Positions 5,891 through 14,799 of a stretch of DNA of 32,111 nucleotides are shown piece by piece (within the stretch, counting starts at the first letter, position 1; each line of letters begins with the position of its first letter). Below the pieces are notes generated by a model. The model searched no databases. It saw nothing but the letters and a program-made list of their open reading frames with translations, and had not been told where the DNA came from. This DNA is from Lachnospiraceae bacterium (lineage in GTDB: Bacteria; Bacillota; Clostridia; Lachnospirales; Lachnospiraceae), in contig JAFUKJ010000037.1 in assembly GCA_017467805.1 (NCBI GenBank), forward strand, positions 1-32,111, given 5' to 3'. The position numbers and the translations under genes are program-made.

Positions 5891-6892
5891 CTATGAATCC
5901 TCCCTTAACAAGCATTTCTTCAAACGCCTTATATTCTTATTAAATAATATTGTATATGCCACAATCAAATATACATATACTGTTAGCTTGCCCTTTAATG
6001 AAAAATCCGCTTCAAATACCTTCGTTTCGAACTCAGGAACAACAGTTATATTGCCCTGATGCAACGGATAAAGCATCGCACAATAGCCAATTATCTGTCC
6101 CGTTGTTGCAGGGTCATCCATTCCCAGCAAAACATTAACCTTGAATTTCTTCGGCTTAATATCCTTCCAGATTCTAAGAAGTTCCTTCTTACATGCCGCA
6201 AATGCCTGCTTGGTATTCTCCTTTTGCAGAAGCTCCATATAATAAGTTATGTTATCCTTTATATTTTTTATTTTATCACATATCTTTGTGAATGTGTACT
6301 TGATATTCGTAATACGCTGCTTACATTTTTCCCAAATTGCTTTGCATTTAGCAATCAGACCCAAACGTCCGTGTTCTTCCTCAGCCAAATCCTGTTCTAT
6401 ATCATCTGCTGTCTCGTCCCCTGCAACAGAGGCTTTCGTGTCTGTCTCTGACTTTGCAGCTTCTTCTAAAACAGCCTTTTTCTCTTCACTTCCAGGCCTG
6501 TGCGGAACAGGCGGCTTCACTACTGTTAACTCCGCTTCAGGCACAACATCCACTTCTTCTCCAGCTGCTTCCTTTGCTTTCTTCTTTTCAGAATCTTCTG
6601 CAGCTTTCTTAGCCGCTTTACGTTTTTTCTTTTGCATATCATACACTGGAATCCCCAGCACTCGTACAATAAGCTGCAAATCTTTATCCTTTTGCAAAGA
6701 TACCCTGACCGTAATAAAATGCAGAAGCCAGCTAAGCTTTCCATTTACCGCATAGTCATCATGATAATATCCATTTGCCCGATAACGAACAGGTACAAAC
6801 AAAATTAAACCTGCTACAACAAGAATGGTTAGCACCAGGCAAAGCAAAATGATACCTATTATTTTCAATACAGTTAATACAATTGCAAGCAT
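5891..6892 (-). CDS. DUF2953 domain-containing membrane protein (YtfI-like)
   Basis: 333 residues. One N-terminal membrane helix (about residues 8-32) is followed by VRYRANGYYHDDYAVNGKLSWLLHFITVRVSL, typical of DUF2953. Residues about 93-185 are a low-complexity linker of Lys, Glu and Ala. The C-terminal part (about 225-330) has NVLLGMDDPATTGQIIGYCAMLYP and VVPEFETKVFEADFSLKGK, the conserved DUF2953 core, and a hydrophobic segment near residue 305. The function is unknown, but DUF2953 and gerW genes are neighbours in many spore formers, which suggests a sporulation-stage role at a membrane. Ribosome binding site AGGGGAA, 4 nt spacer. The very long charged linker is larger than I expect for the family. 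Confidence 0.85.
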   Translation of the reverse strand: MLAIVLTVLKIIGIILLCLVLTILVVAGLILFVPVRYRANGYYHDDYAVNGKLSWLLHFITVRVSLQKDKDLQLIVRVLGIPVYDMQKKKRKAAKKAAEDSEKKKAKEAAGEEVDVVPEAELTVVKPPVPHRPGSEEKKAVLEEAAKSETDTKASVAGDETADDIEQDLAEEEHGRLGLIAKCKAIWEKCKQRITNIKYTFTKICDKIKNIKDNITYYMELLQKENTKQAFAACKKELLRIWKDIKPKKFKVNVLLGMDDPATTGQIIGYCAMLYPLHQGNITVVPEFETKVFEADFSLKGKLTVYVYLIVAYTILFNKNIRRLKKCLLREDS

Positions 6893-6920
6893 AGCTTCCC
6901 CTTCGCGTTTCTTTTAGAGC

Positions 6921-7229
6921 TTAAGACGCCCGACAATACTTCTGTATATCAAGTCCTCCCGTCTCTTTAAGCACATCCATAAGAATCTCCTGAATCATTG
7001 ACACCGCTGCTGAATGACTCTCTGCAATTCCTACTACATAAGGCGGATTCTCCTTATAATACTTCTGCTTGAGCAATGAACTATGATAAATCTCCAGCAA
7101 ATCCTGTTCCTTAGCCAAAGCAATTACATAAACCGATGGCATAAAAACATGATGCCTCAAACGCCATATCAGCTTCCTTTTATCTTTACTGATTGCAGGA
7201 CTAATATATACTCTCTTAAAAATGTGCAT
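6921..7229 (-). CDS. Conserved hypothetical protein
   Basis: 102 residues beginning MHIFKRVYISPAI. I chose ATG 7229 because AAGGAG sits 8 nt upstream; an earlier in-frame ATG (7277) has no ribosome binding site. The protein is soluble and basic, mixed alpha/beta, with IWRLRHHVFMPSVYVIALAKEQDLLEIYHSS and a C-terminal helix AVSMIQEILMDVLKETGG. I recognise no domain or catalytic motif. It lies 28 nt upstream of DUF2953 on the same strand, so it probably belongs to the DUF2953-gerW transcript and may share its sporulation context; that link is inference from position only. Confidence 0.65.
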   Translation of the reverse strand: MHIFKRVYISPAISKDKRKLIWRLRHHVFMPSVYVIALAKEQDLLEIYHSSLLKQKYYKENPPYVVGIAESHSAAVSMIQEILMDVLKETGGLDIQKYCRAS

Positions 7230-7298
7230 ATAATCAGCTCCTTCTCTTCTAATATGCACTAAATTAACATAACACATTCATTTTATCATAAACATACA

Positions 7299-7335
7299 AA
7301 AAATAAAAGAAGGTCAATAGCCTTCTTTTATTTTT
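7299..7335 (-). terminator. Terminator after the Nudix gene
   Basis: AAATAAAAGAAGG / CCTTCTTTTATTT with a 7-nt loop; flanking A and T residues extend the stem to 15 bp. It overlaps the Nudix stop codon and has a T-rich tail on the minus strand. Confidence 0.8.
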
Positions 7336-7780
7336 ACTGTGGTTTTACCCACGCTCCATTCTTTTTTAACTCCTGATACATCTCATATGCTTTTTCAAGC
7401 ATCTGCTTCTCATTAGGGAACTTCAGCAAATGATATGCCTCATGATATTTATAGTAACCTGAGTCAACAAAGTACTCCTCCTTCTGAGGCTTACTATAGT
7501 AATTATCTGCCATCATCAAATACCAGTGTACACTTTTGTGTACAACACTTTGAGGTGTTGAAAATGTATACTCACTCTTCCCTATGTATTTGATTGCCGT
7601 TGCCTTCACGCCAGTCTCTTCGCTCACCTCACGTAAAGCTGTTTCAATATGCTTCTCGCCATTTTCCACAGTTCCTTTTGGCAGAACCCATCCCTCATAT
7701 TTGTTCTTGTAATTCTTGTATAGCAGTAATATTTTTCCTCTGAAAATCACTACGCCCCCACAACTTGTTGCTTCAATCAT
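7334..7780 (-). CDS. Nudix hydrolase
   Basis: 148 residues with a complete Nudix box: Gly36, Glu42, then Arg50-Glu51-Val-Ser-Glu54-Glu55-Thr-Gly57-Val, preceded by GWVLPKGTVE. The signature binds Mg and hydrolyses a nucleoside diphosphate linked to another group. WVLPKG and the small size are like the Ap4A hydrolase/MutT-type branch, but the substrate cannot be fixed. Ribosome binding site GGAGG, 8 nt before ATG 7780. It is 33 nt downstream of the response regulator gene and probably the last gene of the CheX-CheY-Nudix transcript, which ends at the terminator overlapping its stop codon. Confidence 0.9.
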   Translation of the reverse strand: MIEATSCGGVVIFRGKILLLYKNYKNKYEGWVLPKGTVENGEKHIETALREVSEETGVKATAIKYIGKSEYTFSTPQSVVHKSVHWYLMMADNYYSKPQKEEYFVDSGYYKYHEAYHLLKFPNEKQMLEKAYEMYQELKKNGAWVKPQ

Positions 7781-7813
7781 GTGTTTCCTCCAGTATGGTG
7801 CATATGGATTATC

Positions 7814-8170
7814 TTATTGAATACTCTCGATAATATTAATAATCTGACTTGTCTCAAAGGGCTTTGTAACAAACTCCACTGCTCCAAGCTTTATCGCATC
7901 CATCATCTTATCCTTTTGTCCTGCCGCTGTAACCATAACAATCTTTGCTGCAGGATCAAAATCTTTTATTTTAGTTAATGTCTCAATACCATCCATAACA
8001 GGCATCGTTATATCTAACGTTACTAAATCAGGCCTTAATTCGCAATATTTTTCATAGCCTTCCTGTCCATCCGCAGCCTCTGCCAGGACCTCATATCCAT
8101 TCTCAACCAGCATGTCCTTTAATAAATTTCTGCTTGTCTTTGAATCATCTATAATGATAACTGTACGCAT
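7814..8170 (-). CDS. Single-domain response regulator (CheY-like)
   Basis: 118 residues, a receiver domain with no output domain. All active-site residues are present: acidic pair Asp8-Asp9, phospho-acceptor Asp53 in LVTLDITMPVMDG, Thr81 in VMVTAAG and Lys103 in VTKPF. The sequence around Asp53 and the C-terminal helix resemble the CheY paired with CheC/CheX in Firmicutes. It is 26 nt downstream of a CheX-like phosphatase gene, which gives a phosphorylation and dephosphorylation pair. No histidine kinase or flagellar gene is nearby, so the kinase (CheA or other) must be elsewhere. Confidence 0.92.
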   Translation of the reverse strand: MRTVIIIDDSKTSRNLLKDMLVENGYEVLAEAADGQEGYEKYCELRPDLVTLDITMPVMDGIETLTKIKDFDPAAKIVMVTAAGQKDKMMDAIKLGAVEFVTKPFETSQIINIIESIQ

Positions 8171-8196
8171 ATCTCTTCCGACCTTTCCTTATATGA

Positions 8197-9066
8197 TTAC
8201 CTGCATGCCTCATAAATCGCATACAACCTGCATCCATTTGCACGAATCGGTATCACATATATTTTATCACTCTGAATCGTTACAGGCTCTGCATGATATT
8301 CAGGTATATTCATATCTATACTGATATCATTGTAGCTTAGATTAGTTGCATATAATCCACTAATGCAGTTCAAAAACTCACCTACATTATCCAATGCATC
8401 CTCATCAACAACACTATAATGTGCCTTAGTAAAATAATTAGCTACAGCCAGCAAATCATTACCACCTGCTGTTAAATACAATTTAAAGTGAAGGCTTCCC
8501 GTCATCTCCTGTACCGCACACTTTTCAGCGGCAAAACAGTCAGTGATATAAGCCTGTTCAAGATATACATCCTTATCAATCAGTCGCTTGAAGGTCTGTA
8601 TCATAGTATTAAAAAGCTCTTTCATACGAATATCTTCACATGGCACAAAAATCTGTACCATTTGCTCAATATCCTCATGAAGAAAAGCATCCATCTGTAC
8701 CTCAGTGTAATCATTGGCAACCCTGAACTCATCCATCAAATCACAAATTTGCGACAATTCCAGGAGCCCCTTATCCACCAAACACTGTACCATGACAATA
8801 AAACGATTTGACTGATATGTCATCAATTTCTCATAACTGTCCTCTGTAAGAAGACCTGCCCCTACAACCCTTTTCTCAAATTCAGCCTCAGACAAATGCA
8901 AAGCATCTAATTCCTCAAGCTGCTGCAGTGTCAATTTCTTCCTGACAACAGTAATCATCTCTAATCTAGCTGTTACTCCATCCAGCTCTGATAATACTGT
9001 GTCCAATTGTATCTGCGTTAATTTCTTCATACTCACCAAGTAATTTCCAAACAATCGGTTAAGCAT
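8197..9066 (-). CDS. CheX-like chemotaxis phosphatase with N-terminal helical repeats
   Basis: 289 residues in two parts. Residues about 140-289 look like CheX: DIRMKELFNTMIQTF, then GNDLLAVANYFTKAHYSVVDEDALDNVGEFLNCISGLYATNLS with the phosphatase ExxN motif at Glu230-Asn233. CheX dephosphorylates CheY-P, and a CheY gene follows 26 nt downstream. Residues 5-115 hold about four degenerate helix-turn-helix units (near 6, 35, 63 and 92), each ending L/V-x(4)-L-T/L, similar in style to helical repeats seen in MshE-type N-terminal domains; that comparison is tentative. Ribosome binding site AAGGGGG with ATG 9066; a promoter lies at 9107-9135. Confidence 0.72.
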   Translation of the reverse strand: MLNRLFGNYLVSMKKLTQIQLDTVLSELDGVTARLEMITVVRKKLTLQQLEELDALHLSEAEFEKRVVGAGLLTEDSYEKLMTYQSNRFIVMVQCLVDKGLLELSQICDLMDEFRVANDYTEVQMDAFLHEDIEQMVQIFVPCEDIRMKELFNTMIQTFKRLIDKDVYLEQAYITDCFAAEKCAVQEMTGSLHFKLYLTAGGNDLLAVANYFTKAHYSVVDEDALDNVGEFLNCISGLYATNLSYNDISIDMNIPEYHAEPVTIQSDKIYVIPIRANGCRLYAIYEACR

Positions 9067-9106
9067 ATATTTGCCCCCTTCTATTACTCAATAAAGTCTT
9101 ACTTCT

Positions 9107-9135
9107 AATATACACCCTTTTACAGCAAATTACAA
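9107..9135 (-). promoter_or_regulatory. Probable SigA-type promoter of the CheX-CheY-Nudix operon
   Basis: TTGTAA (9135-9130), 17 nt, TATATT (9112-9107) on the minus strand, about 40 nt upstream of the start codon. Confidence 0.6.
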
Positions 9136-9200
9136 AGAATTATTTGTTAATATTGAATAAACTATATGTTTTTATCGGAATTATTAGTAAACATAACGCA

Positions 9201-11993
9201 CTACTCAGCATCTGACACCCTATAATAGGCATCAAAAACTCTGCGTGCAACAGGAACTGCATACTCACCACCAGAGCCTCCGTCTTCTACTATTACCGTT
9301 ACCTGCAAAGGTTTGTCAGTATTATAAGTATAGCCCGTGAACCATGCGTGGGAATCTGATTGAGAGTTATACTCTGCAGACCCCGTTTTACCTGCCACCT
9401 GATAGCTCAATCCACTCAGCTTGGTTGCCGTTCCTTCCTCCACTACTGCAATCATCATCTCCTGCAAGATAACAGCCTCTTCATCCGAAATCAACTGACC
9501 ATAAGTCTCAGGTGCAAAGTGTTTAATCGTTCTTCCCTCTGTGTTTTCCACACTCTCGATACAGTAAGGAATCATCATCTCACCATCATTGGCAATCATT
9601 GCTGTCAGCATTGCCAAATGAATCGGGGTCATTTGTGTTGTTCCCTGACCAATCACAGTTTGTACCAGTGACTTATCATCCGTCTCGCCTGTTACCTCTG
9701 CATTACTTGCCTTATTAGGCAGGGAAATCGGCAGCTTCTGATTAAATAACAGGCTTTCTAAAGTCTTTGAAAAGCTATAACGATTCAAATCCAGCCCCAT
9801 ATTCGCAAAAGATGAATTACAGGACTTGGCAAAGGATTTCTTAAAATCTACCTCTCCGTGATTTGCACCATGATAGCATCGAATCTGCCCACCATCATAA
9901 CTTATACTGCCATTACAGGTAAAATGATAATCCTCATATCGGCTGCCATTCTCCCGAATATACTCCAAAGCCGTAACAATTTTGAAGGTTGAACCAGGCG
10001 GATACAATCCTTGGGTTGCACGATTCAGCAAAACCGAGCTACTTTCATCAACAATTAGTTCATCCCATATTTCAATAATCTCATTCGGATTATAATCAGG
10101 CTTGGATACCATCGCCAGAATCTTACCCGTTGTAGGCTCTGTTACAATCACAGCACCATCATAAATACCTAAAGCACGATAGGCTTCCTCCTGAAGTGAA
10201 GTAATAAAGGTTGTTCTAACCAAATCACCTTGATACTTTTGATTGTCCATACTATCCTGCAGCTTCTGATTCAAGGAGCTGTTAGATGCAATCAAATAAA
10301 TGTTGGCAAGACTTTCCACACCTGCTCTTCCATTAGATGCATAGCCAACTGCATGGGAAAACACCTCTCCATATGGATAAACTCTGGTCTCTTTCCCACC
10401 AATCGTCTGAGCAGTCGCAAGCACCTCTCCATCCGCTGACAAAATATCTCCGCGGATAGTCTTCGCTTCCAGTATCTCCTGCCTTTGCTTATTATACTGA
10501 TTACTGATTACCTCAGTACTGTCATAGGTTATATAATGCCCCAGAAAAACAAGCATTGAAATAAAAATCCCGCCATAAATACCAGCCAGTCCGCCGATTC
10601 TTTGATTATCAGGAATTCTTATCTTACTCTGTACCTCTCCCTCTTCTTCATCATCTTCCTCACCTTCCGTCTCAGGCTGCTCATATTCTAATATTCCTTG
10701 TGACGGCTGCATACTGATTCCCTGAATAATTGCAAACATTATCATCGTAGATAAAACAGAGCTTCCACCATAGCTTACAAGAGGAAAGGTCACACCTGTC
10801 ATCGGAATAAACTTGCAGTTTCCGCCCACTGTCAGGAATACCTGAAAGATATATGCAACACCAATTCCCAACGCAGTATACTTCGTAAAGCGGTCCTGTC
10901 TTCGCATTGCAATGAGTATTATTTCCAAAAACAAATTCAAAGCCAGTAAGAACAAGGCGATACCAAAAATCACGCCATATTCTTCACAGATAGAAGCATA
11001 AATAAAATCCTGCTCTACATACGGAATTGTAGTCGGTGTTCCGCCATCAATTCCCAGTCCAAACCAGCCGCCTGTACCTATCGCAAAAAGAGAATGTGCA
11101 ATCTGATATCCTCTGTCTTCAATCCTGCTCCAAGGGTCTAGCCATACAGCAACACGAACCCTCACATGAGAAAAAAGGAAATATGCAGCCACACACGCTG
11201 CTACTGCCGCAATGCCGCCAAGTCCTGCATATCGTTTTTTCCCCGTTGCAGCAAAAAGAATCGTAAAATATACAATAAAGTAAATCAATGCGCTCCCCAA
11301 ATCCGTAGAAGCAACTAACAGCAGCACATGTATTCCTGCCAAGACTGCAGTGACAAATACCTGTAAAAAGCTCTGACTCCTTGCAAAGAAGCCCGCCAAA
11401 AACACCACAAAGGAAATCTTCACAAACTCTGAAGCCTGAAAGTTCACTCCTGCCAACGACACGGAAAGCTTGGCACCATTTACTACTGAACCACTGACAT
11501 ATACTGCCCCCAGCAAAAAAATACCTATTATCGCATACAACCAGCGTCCCTTTCTTAACACCTTATGAAATCTCAGAAAACAAGGTGCCACCAAAACAAC
11601 CAGCATTGCAATCAACGCAAACGCAAACTGTTTTACCGACTTCTGATATGACAAACGCAGCATACAAATGAAACCGATAGAAAAGAGCATAGCAATATGA
11701 TTCAATATCAGTCTGTTTGACCTTGGATAAATCATTCTCATCAGCACTAAAAAGGCAAAAATGCAAACCAGCTGAACGATTGGCAGAAACAAATAATCCA
11801 GCTCTCTTCTGGAGGACAACAATACCAGACAACCTGTCATATGATGAATGGCAGTCAGCACATTTTGCAGTACCAAAAGAAAGCTATTTCTTCTGCTTTC
11901 CTCTTTTGCCAAAAGCAAATAGCTGATTGCCACATATAATGTTAAATTAAATGCCAAAATATATTTGGACAATTCAATCATCGCATTTATCAT
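9201..11993 (-). CDS. SEDS glycosyltransferase fused to class B penicillin-binding protein (FtsW/RodA-PBP2 fusion)
   Basis: 930 residues in one uninterrupted frame. Residues about 95-428 are a SEDS (FtsW/RodA/SpoVE) peptidoglycan polymerase with the catalytic Asp231 in ASTDLGSA, DPWSRIEDRGYQ (286-297), EQDFIYASICEEYG and the signature PLVSYGGSS (404-412). About 95 extra residues with three hydrophobic segments precede it. An acidic cytoplasmic linker (433-456) leads to one more membrane helix (467-487), then the bPBP pedestal with RGDI (514-517) and a transpeptidase domain with Ser668-TF-Lys671, Ser724-Cys-Asn726 and Lys869-Thr-Gly. All polymerase and crosslinking residues are present. It follows the U32 gene by 7 nt with no good ribosome binding site, suggesting translational coupling. 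Whether it serves elongation, division or sporulation is not clear; zapA upstream hints at division. Confidence 0.93.
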   Translation of the reverse strand: MINAMIELSKYILAFNLTLYVAISYLLLAKEESRRNSFLLVLQNVLTAIHHMTGCLVLLSSRRELDYLFLPIVQLVCIFAFLVLMRMIYPRSNRLILNHIAMLFSIGFICMLRLSYQKSVKQFAFALIAMLVVLVAPCFLRFHKVLRKGRWLYAIIGIFLLGAVYVSGSVVNGAKLSVSLAGVNFQASEFVKISFVVFLAGFFARSQSFLQVFVTAVLAGIHVLLLVASTDLGSALIYFIVYFTILFAATGKKRYAGLGGIAAVAACVAAYFLFSHVRVRVAVWLDPWSRIEDRGYQIAHSLFAIGTGGWFGLGIDGGTPTTIPYVEQDFIYASICEEYGVIFGIALFLLALNLFLEIILIAMRRQDRFTKYTALGIGVAYIFQVFLTVGGNCKFIPMTGVTFPLVSYGGSSVLSTMIMFAIIQGISMQPSQGILEYEQPETEGEEDDEEEGEVQSKIRIPDNQRIGGLAGIYGGIFISMLVFLGHYITYDSTEVISNQYNKQRQEILEAKTIRGDILSADGEVLATAQTIGGKETRVYPYGEVFSHAVGYASNGRAGVESLANIYLIASNSSLNQKLQDSMDNQKYQGDLVRTTFITSLQEEAYRALGIYDGAVIVTEPTTGKILAMVSKPDYNPNEIIEIWDELIVDESSSVLLNRATQGLYPPGSTFKIVTALEYIRENGSRYEDYHFTCNGSISYDGGQIRCYHGANHGEVDFKKSFAKSCNSSFANMGLDLNRYSFSKTLESLLFNQKLPISLPNKASNAEVTGETDDKSLVQTVIGQGTTQMTPIHLAMLTAMIANDGEMMIPYCIESVENTEGRTIKHFAPETYGQLISDEEAVILQEMMIAVVEEGTATKLSGLSYQVAGKTGSAEYNSQSDSHAWFTGYTYNTDKPLQVTVIVEDGGSGGEYAVPVARRVFDAYYRVSDAE

Positions 11994-12000
11994 ATAATAA

Positions 12001-14202
12001 TTACTCTACTCCTCGTTTATAATGTCCGTTCGTAAATTCCTCAAATGGATACTCGTCCATCTCTCCTGACACAATACGCTTACGATAATACGAAAGCACC
12101 GCTTCCATTTCCTCCACATCCTCAATCGTAAACTCCAAACGATATACAGAAAAACCAAAGCGCTCCATACCGTCTAACTGACCATGCAAGGATAGAGGTA
12201 CTGTATTATACAGAATATTATAGCAATGCAGACAGTTCTGCATAATTGGAAACTGATTACGGTATCTGTCTGTCAGATAATATATCAGCTGTTCACCGCT
12301 TATATTCTTCTCACATTTTTCCAATGTTTTTCTCACGCAATTTGCTGAATACATCAAAGGAATCCTGCCATACAACACGACCTCCTTAGGACAGCTTCCC
12401 TCTAACTGAAGCAATTCCTTACGATTCAACTCCATCGGCACGGTTAATCGTTCAAAATATGACGCATAGAAATCAACCGCCTCATGATTCCATGCATATA
12501 TAGTATAGTCTGCTATATATCTTCCTTTGTATTCAAGCTTACGAAGCCACTGCAGTTCTTCGGCATTTCTTACCAATACTCCTGCAAAGCGCTGCTTCTC
12601 CAACACTTCTCTATAGCTTTCCAGATAGGCATAAGAGCGCTTACGCAAGATATGAGGCAACGCAAGATAATACTCCTTATCTCCATAAGTCTCCATAAGC
12701 TTTGCAAGCCCAGCTTTATTTGTTAATACGATATCTGCATTCACATAGACAACCGACACATCCTCTTGCCTTGCTGCAACCTCCAACTGCTCATATGTCT
12801 GTACACCTACTGCAAGCTGCGATGCTTGTACATTCTCCTCTACAGTCTTTTCTGCCACAGACGGCATCGTTTGAAATTCCTTTGCTCTGTCAGCCCTTCT
12901 TTGCAAATGTCTTTGAAGAATCTCTTCCTCTAACTTTTCACAGGCGGTTCTTCTCAGCTCATTTAAAGCCTTTATCGGCATAAACGCGTCTGTATCTGCC
13001 TTAAGTTCAAGCTTAGCAAGCTTAAAATAGGTATCACCCATTTTACCAAGACGATTCTTAATATCCTCTATATCCAATGGTCGATTCTGTGCCTGACTTA
13101 CCACATCACCACTCACTGTTACAGACAGTTCCTGACCATCATTATGCATATAAGACAAGGTTAAAACTGCAGGCTGTTCCTTACAGATAACAGCCTTGCC
13201 TGTAATCTCAACCAATCGCTTCGTATTCAGATACTTCTGTCTGATATCCTCCAGGACAGAATCCTTACCGCCTGCATATCCTGGCTCACTAATTGTCACC
13301 ATACTCTTGGAATTATGCTGTTCATAATATCCCTGACAGATGTCTGTTCTGATATAAAGTCCACGCATAATCTCTTCGTCCTGTTTAGAAACCTTAAAAG
13401 GAGCCGATGGATTCGCCATATATAAATCAATATACTTTCGATACATTGCAGTAACTCCTGCAACGTATTCAGGACTTTTCATACGTCCCTCTATCTTAAA
13501 GGAATCAATTCCAGCCTCAATCAGCTTCGGAATCTCAGACAATGTATACATATCCTTTAAGCTAAGCGGATAGATTTCCTTCTTATCCTTAGCCTTATAC
13601 GGAAGTCTGCAAGGTCCTGCGCATCTGCCACGGTTACCGCTTCTTCCACCTAGGATGGAGCTAAAAAGACACTGACCCGAATATGCATAACACATGGCAC
13701 CATGAATAAAGGTCTCTATCTCAAGCCCCGTTCTATCCTTCATCGCCTTAATCTCGTCCAGTGACAATTCTCTTGCAGGAACAATTCGTACTGCACCGAT
13801 TTCCTTTAGAAACTCTGCTCCGTACTCACCAGTCAGCGTCATCTGTGTACTCGCATGAAGCTCAACCTCAGGAAAATGCTTCTGAATCATTCTGAATACT
13901 CCCAAGTCCTGCACAATCACACCATCCAGTCCCGCATCACAAAGAGGCTGCAAATACGGAACCAAATCCTCTAGCTCTTTCTCTTTTACCAGCGTATTCA
14001 CGGTAAGATACAGCTTCTTACCATAAATATGCGCAATTCTTAAAGCTTCTATAATCTCTTCCTGTGTAAAATTATTCGCATATGCTCTGGCACCAAACTT
14101 ACTGCCACCCAGATAAACAGCATCTGCGCCTGCATTCATCGCTGCAACAAAGCACGAAAAATCACCTGCGGGTGCTAATAACTCAACCTTTCTTTGAACC
14201 AT
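12001..14202 (-). CDS. U32 family peptidase / RlhA-like protein with C-terminal DUF3656
   Basis: 733 residues. The N-terminal U32 region starts KVELLAPAGD and shows GADAVYLGG, HASTQMTLT and the signature FIHGAMCYAYSGQCLFSS (166-182) followed by GRSGNRGRCAGPCR. Cys171, Cys178, Cys194 and Cys198 are the set thought to bind an iron-sulfur cluster. IEGRMKSPEYVAGV is also conserved. Residues from about 380 on match the long DUF3656-type C-terminal part. E. coli RlhA of this family hydroxylates C2501 of 23S rRNA; other members act in collagen degradation or tRNA modification, so the exact reaction is inferred. The start is ATG 14202 with AGGAG 6 nt before; a TTG just upstream is rejected. The SEDS-PBP gene follows. 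Confidence 0.88.
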   Translation of the reverse strand: MVQRKVELLAPAGDFSCFVAAMNAGADAVYLGGSKFGARAYANNFTQEEIIEALRIAHIYGKKLYLTVNTLVKEKELEDLVPYLQPLCDAGLDGVIVQDLGVFRMIQKHFPEVELHASTQMTLTGEYGAEFLKEIGAVRIVPARELSLDEIKAMKDRTGLEIETFIHGAMCYAYSGQCLFSSILGGRSGNRGRCAGPCRLPYKAKDKKEIYPLSLKDMYTLSEIPKLIEAGIDSFKIEGRMKSPEYVAGVTAMYRKYIDLYMANPSAPFKVSKQDEEIMRGLYIRTDICQGYYEQHNSKSMVTISEPGYAGGKDSVLEDIRQKYLNTKRLVEITGKAVICKEQPAVLTLSYMHNDGQELSVTVSGDVVSQAQNRPLDIEDIKNRLGKMGDTYFKLAKLELKADTDAFMPIKALNELRRTACEKLEEEILQRHLQRRADRAKEFQTMPSVAEKTVEENVQASQLAVGVQTYEQLEVAARQEDVSVVYVNADIVLTNKAGLAKLMETYGDKEYYLALPHILRKRSYAYLESYREVLEKQRFAGVLVRNAEELQWLRKLEYKGRYIADYTIYAWNHEAVDFYASYFERLTVPMELNRKELLQLEGSCPKEVVLYGRIPLMYSANCVRKTLEKCEKNISGEQLIYYLTDRYRNQFPIMQNCLHCYNILYNTVPLSLHGQLDGMERFGFSVYRLEFTIEDVEEMEAVLSYYRKRIVSGEMDEYPFEEFTNGHYKRGVE

Positions 14203-14227
14203 CAAAATCTCCTATCTTTATAACAAT

Positions 14228-14250
14228 AAAGACTGTCAAAAGACAGTCTT
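14228..14250 (-). terminator. Hairpin terminator (possibly leaky) after zapA
   Basis: AAGACTGTC-AAAA-GACAGTCTT with a 9-bp stem, on the minus strand followed by TATTGTTA rather than a solid T-run. As no promoter was recognised for the U32 gene just downstream, readthrough is likely. Confidence 0.6.
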
Positions 14251-14268
14251 CTACTCTACAGTACACTA

Positions 14269-14688
14269 TTAATCATTCGCCATCTTCTTATATTCCTTAA
14301 GCTCTGTTTCCATACGAACCATGCTCTTAGAATTCTCATTCAGCTCCGTCTGAGCATCCTTCAAAGACTTAGAGGTATTCTCAAGCTTAATCTGCGTAGC
14401 AATCAGCTCATGCTTCAAATCATAAAGCTCATTCTCCTTCGCTCTAAGCTCCTGCTCTAAATCTTCAATCTTACTCTTCGCCTTGAAATAATCATCAGCA
14501 ATATTAATCTGAATCAGAATATTCTGTGTATCTAAAGGCTGTCTGCGGAAACTATCCAGTTTATTATAATCATTCAGCTTATTATTAATATAAGATGCAA
14601 CCCTCTGAAGGTACTCCTCACTCTCGTGACCACTCATGGTCAACACCTTACCACCAATAATAACCTCTGTATCTGTCTTTGCGGACAT
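14269..14688 (-). CDS. zapA: Cell division protein ZapA
   Basis: 139 residues. The N-terminal ZapA globular domain is clear: EVIIGGKVLTMSGHESEEYLQRVASYINNKL, then LDTQNILIQINIADDYFKAKSK. From about residue 70 it becomes a long coiled coil (LEQELRAKENELYDLKHELIATQIKLE...). ZapA binds FtsZ and bundles its filaments at the division site. The coiled coil makes this protein longer than the usual 85-110 residues, as is common in clostridia. Ribosome binding site GGGGGG about 8 nt before ATG 14688, with a strong promoter of its own. The position upstream of the U32 and SEDS-PBP genes places it in a cell-wall and division cluster. Confidence 0.9.
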   Translation of the reverse strand: MSAKTDTEVIIGGKVLTMSGHESEEYLQRVASYINNKLNDYNKLDSFRRQPLDTQNILIQINIADDYFKAKSKIEDLEQELRAKENELYDLKHELIATQIKLENTSKSLKDAQTELNENSKSMVRMETELKEYKKMAND

Positions 14689-14771
14689 ACATATCCCCCC
14701 TGAATATAATGCTTCTTCTTTTGAAATTCACTTCTCTTATCTAGTTATGTAAATCCAATAACTCAATATAT

Positions 14772-14799
14772 ATTATAGCAAAAGAACCTTAAATTTCAA
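14772..14799 (-). promoter_or_regulatory. Strong extended -10 promoter of zapA
   Basis: TTGAAA (14799-14794), 16 nt, TATAAT (14777-14772), with TGC directly before the -10 (extended -10). The -35 overlaps the end of ruvB, so zapA is transcribed separately from ruvAB or in addition to readthrough. Confidence 0.8.

Noticed and set aside
6249-6755. 168-codon plus-strand frame opposite DUF2953
   Set aside because: It is the antisense of the Lys/Glu/Ala-rich linker, which naturally reads as Ser/Phe/Ala-rich; no start signal.
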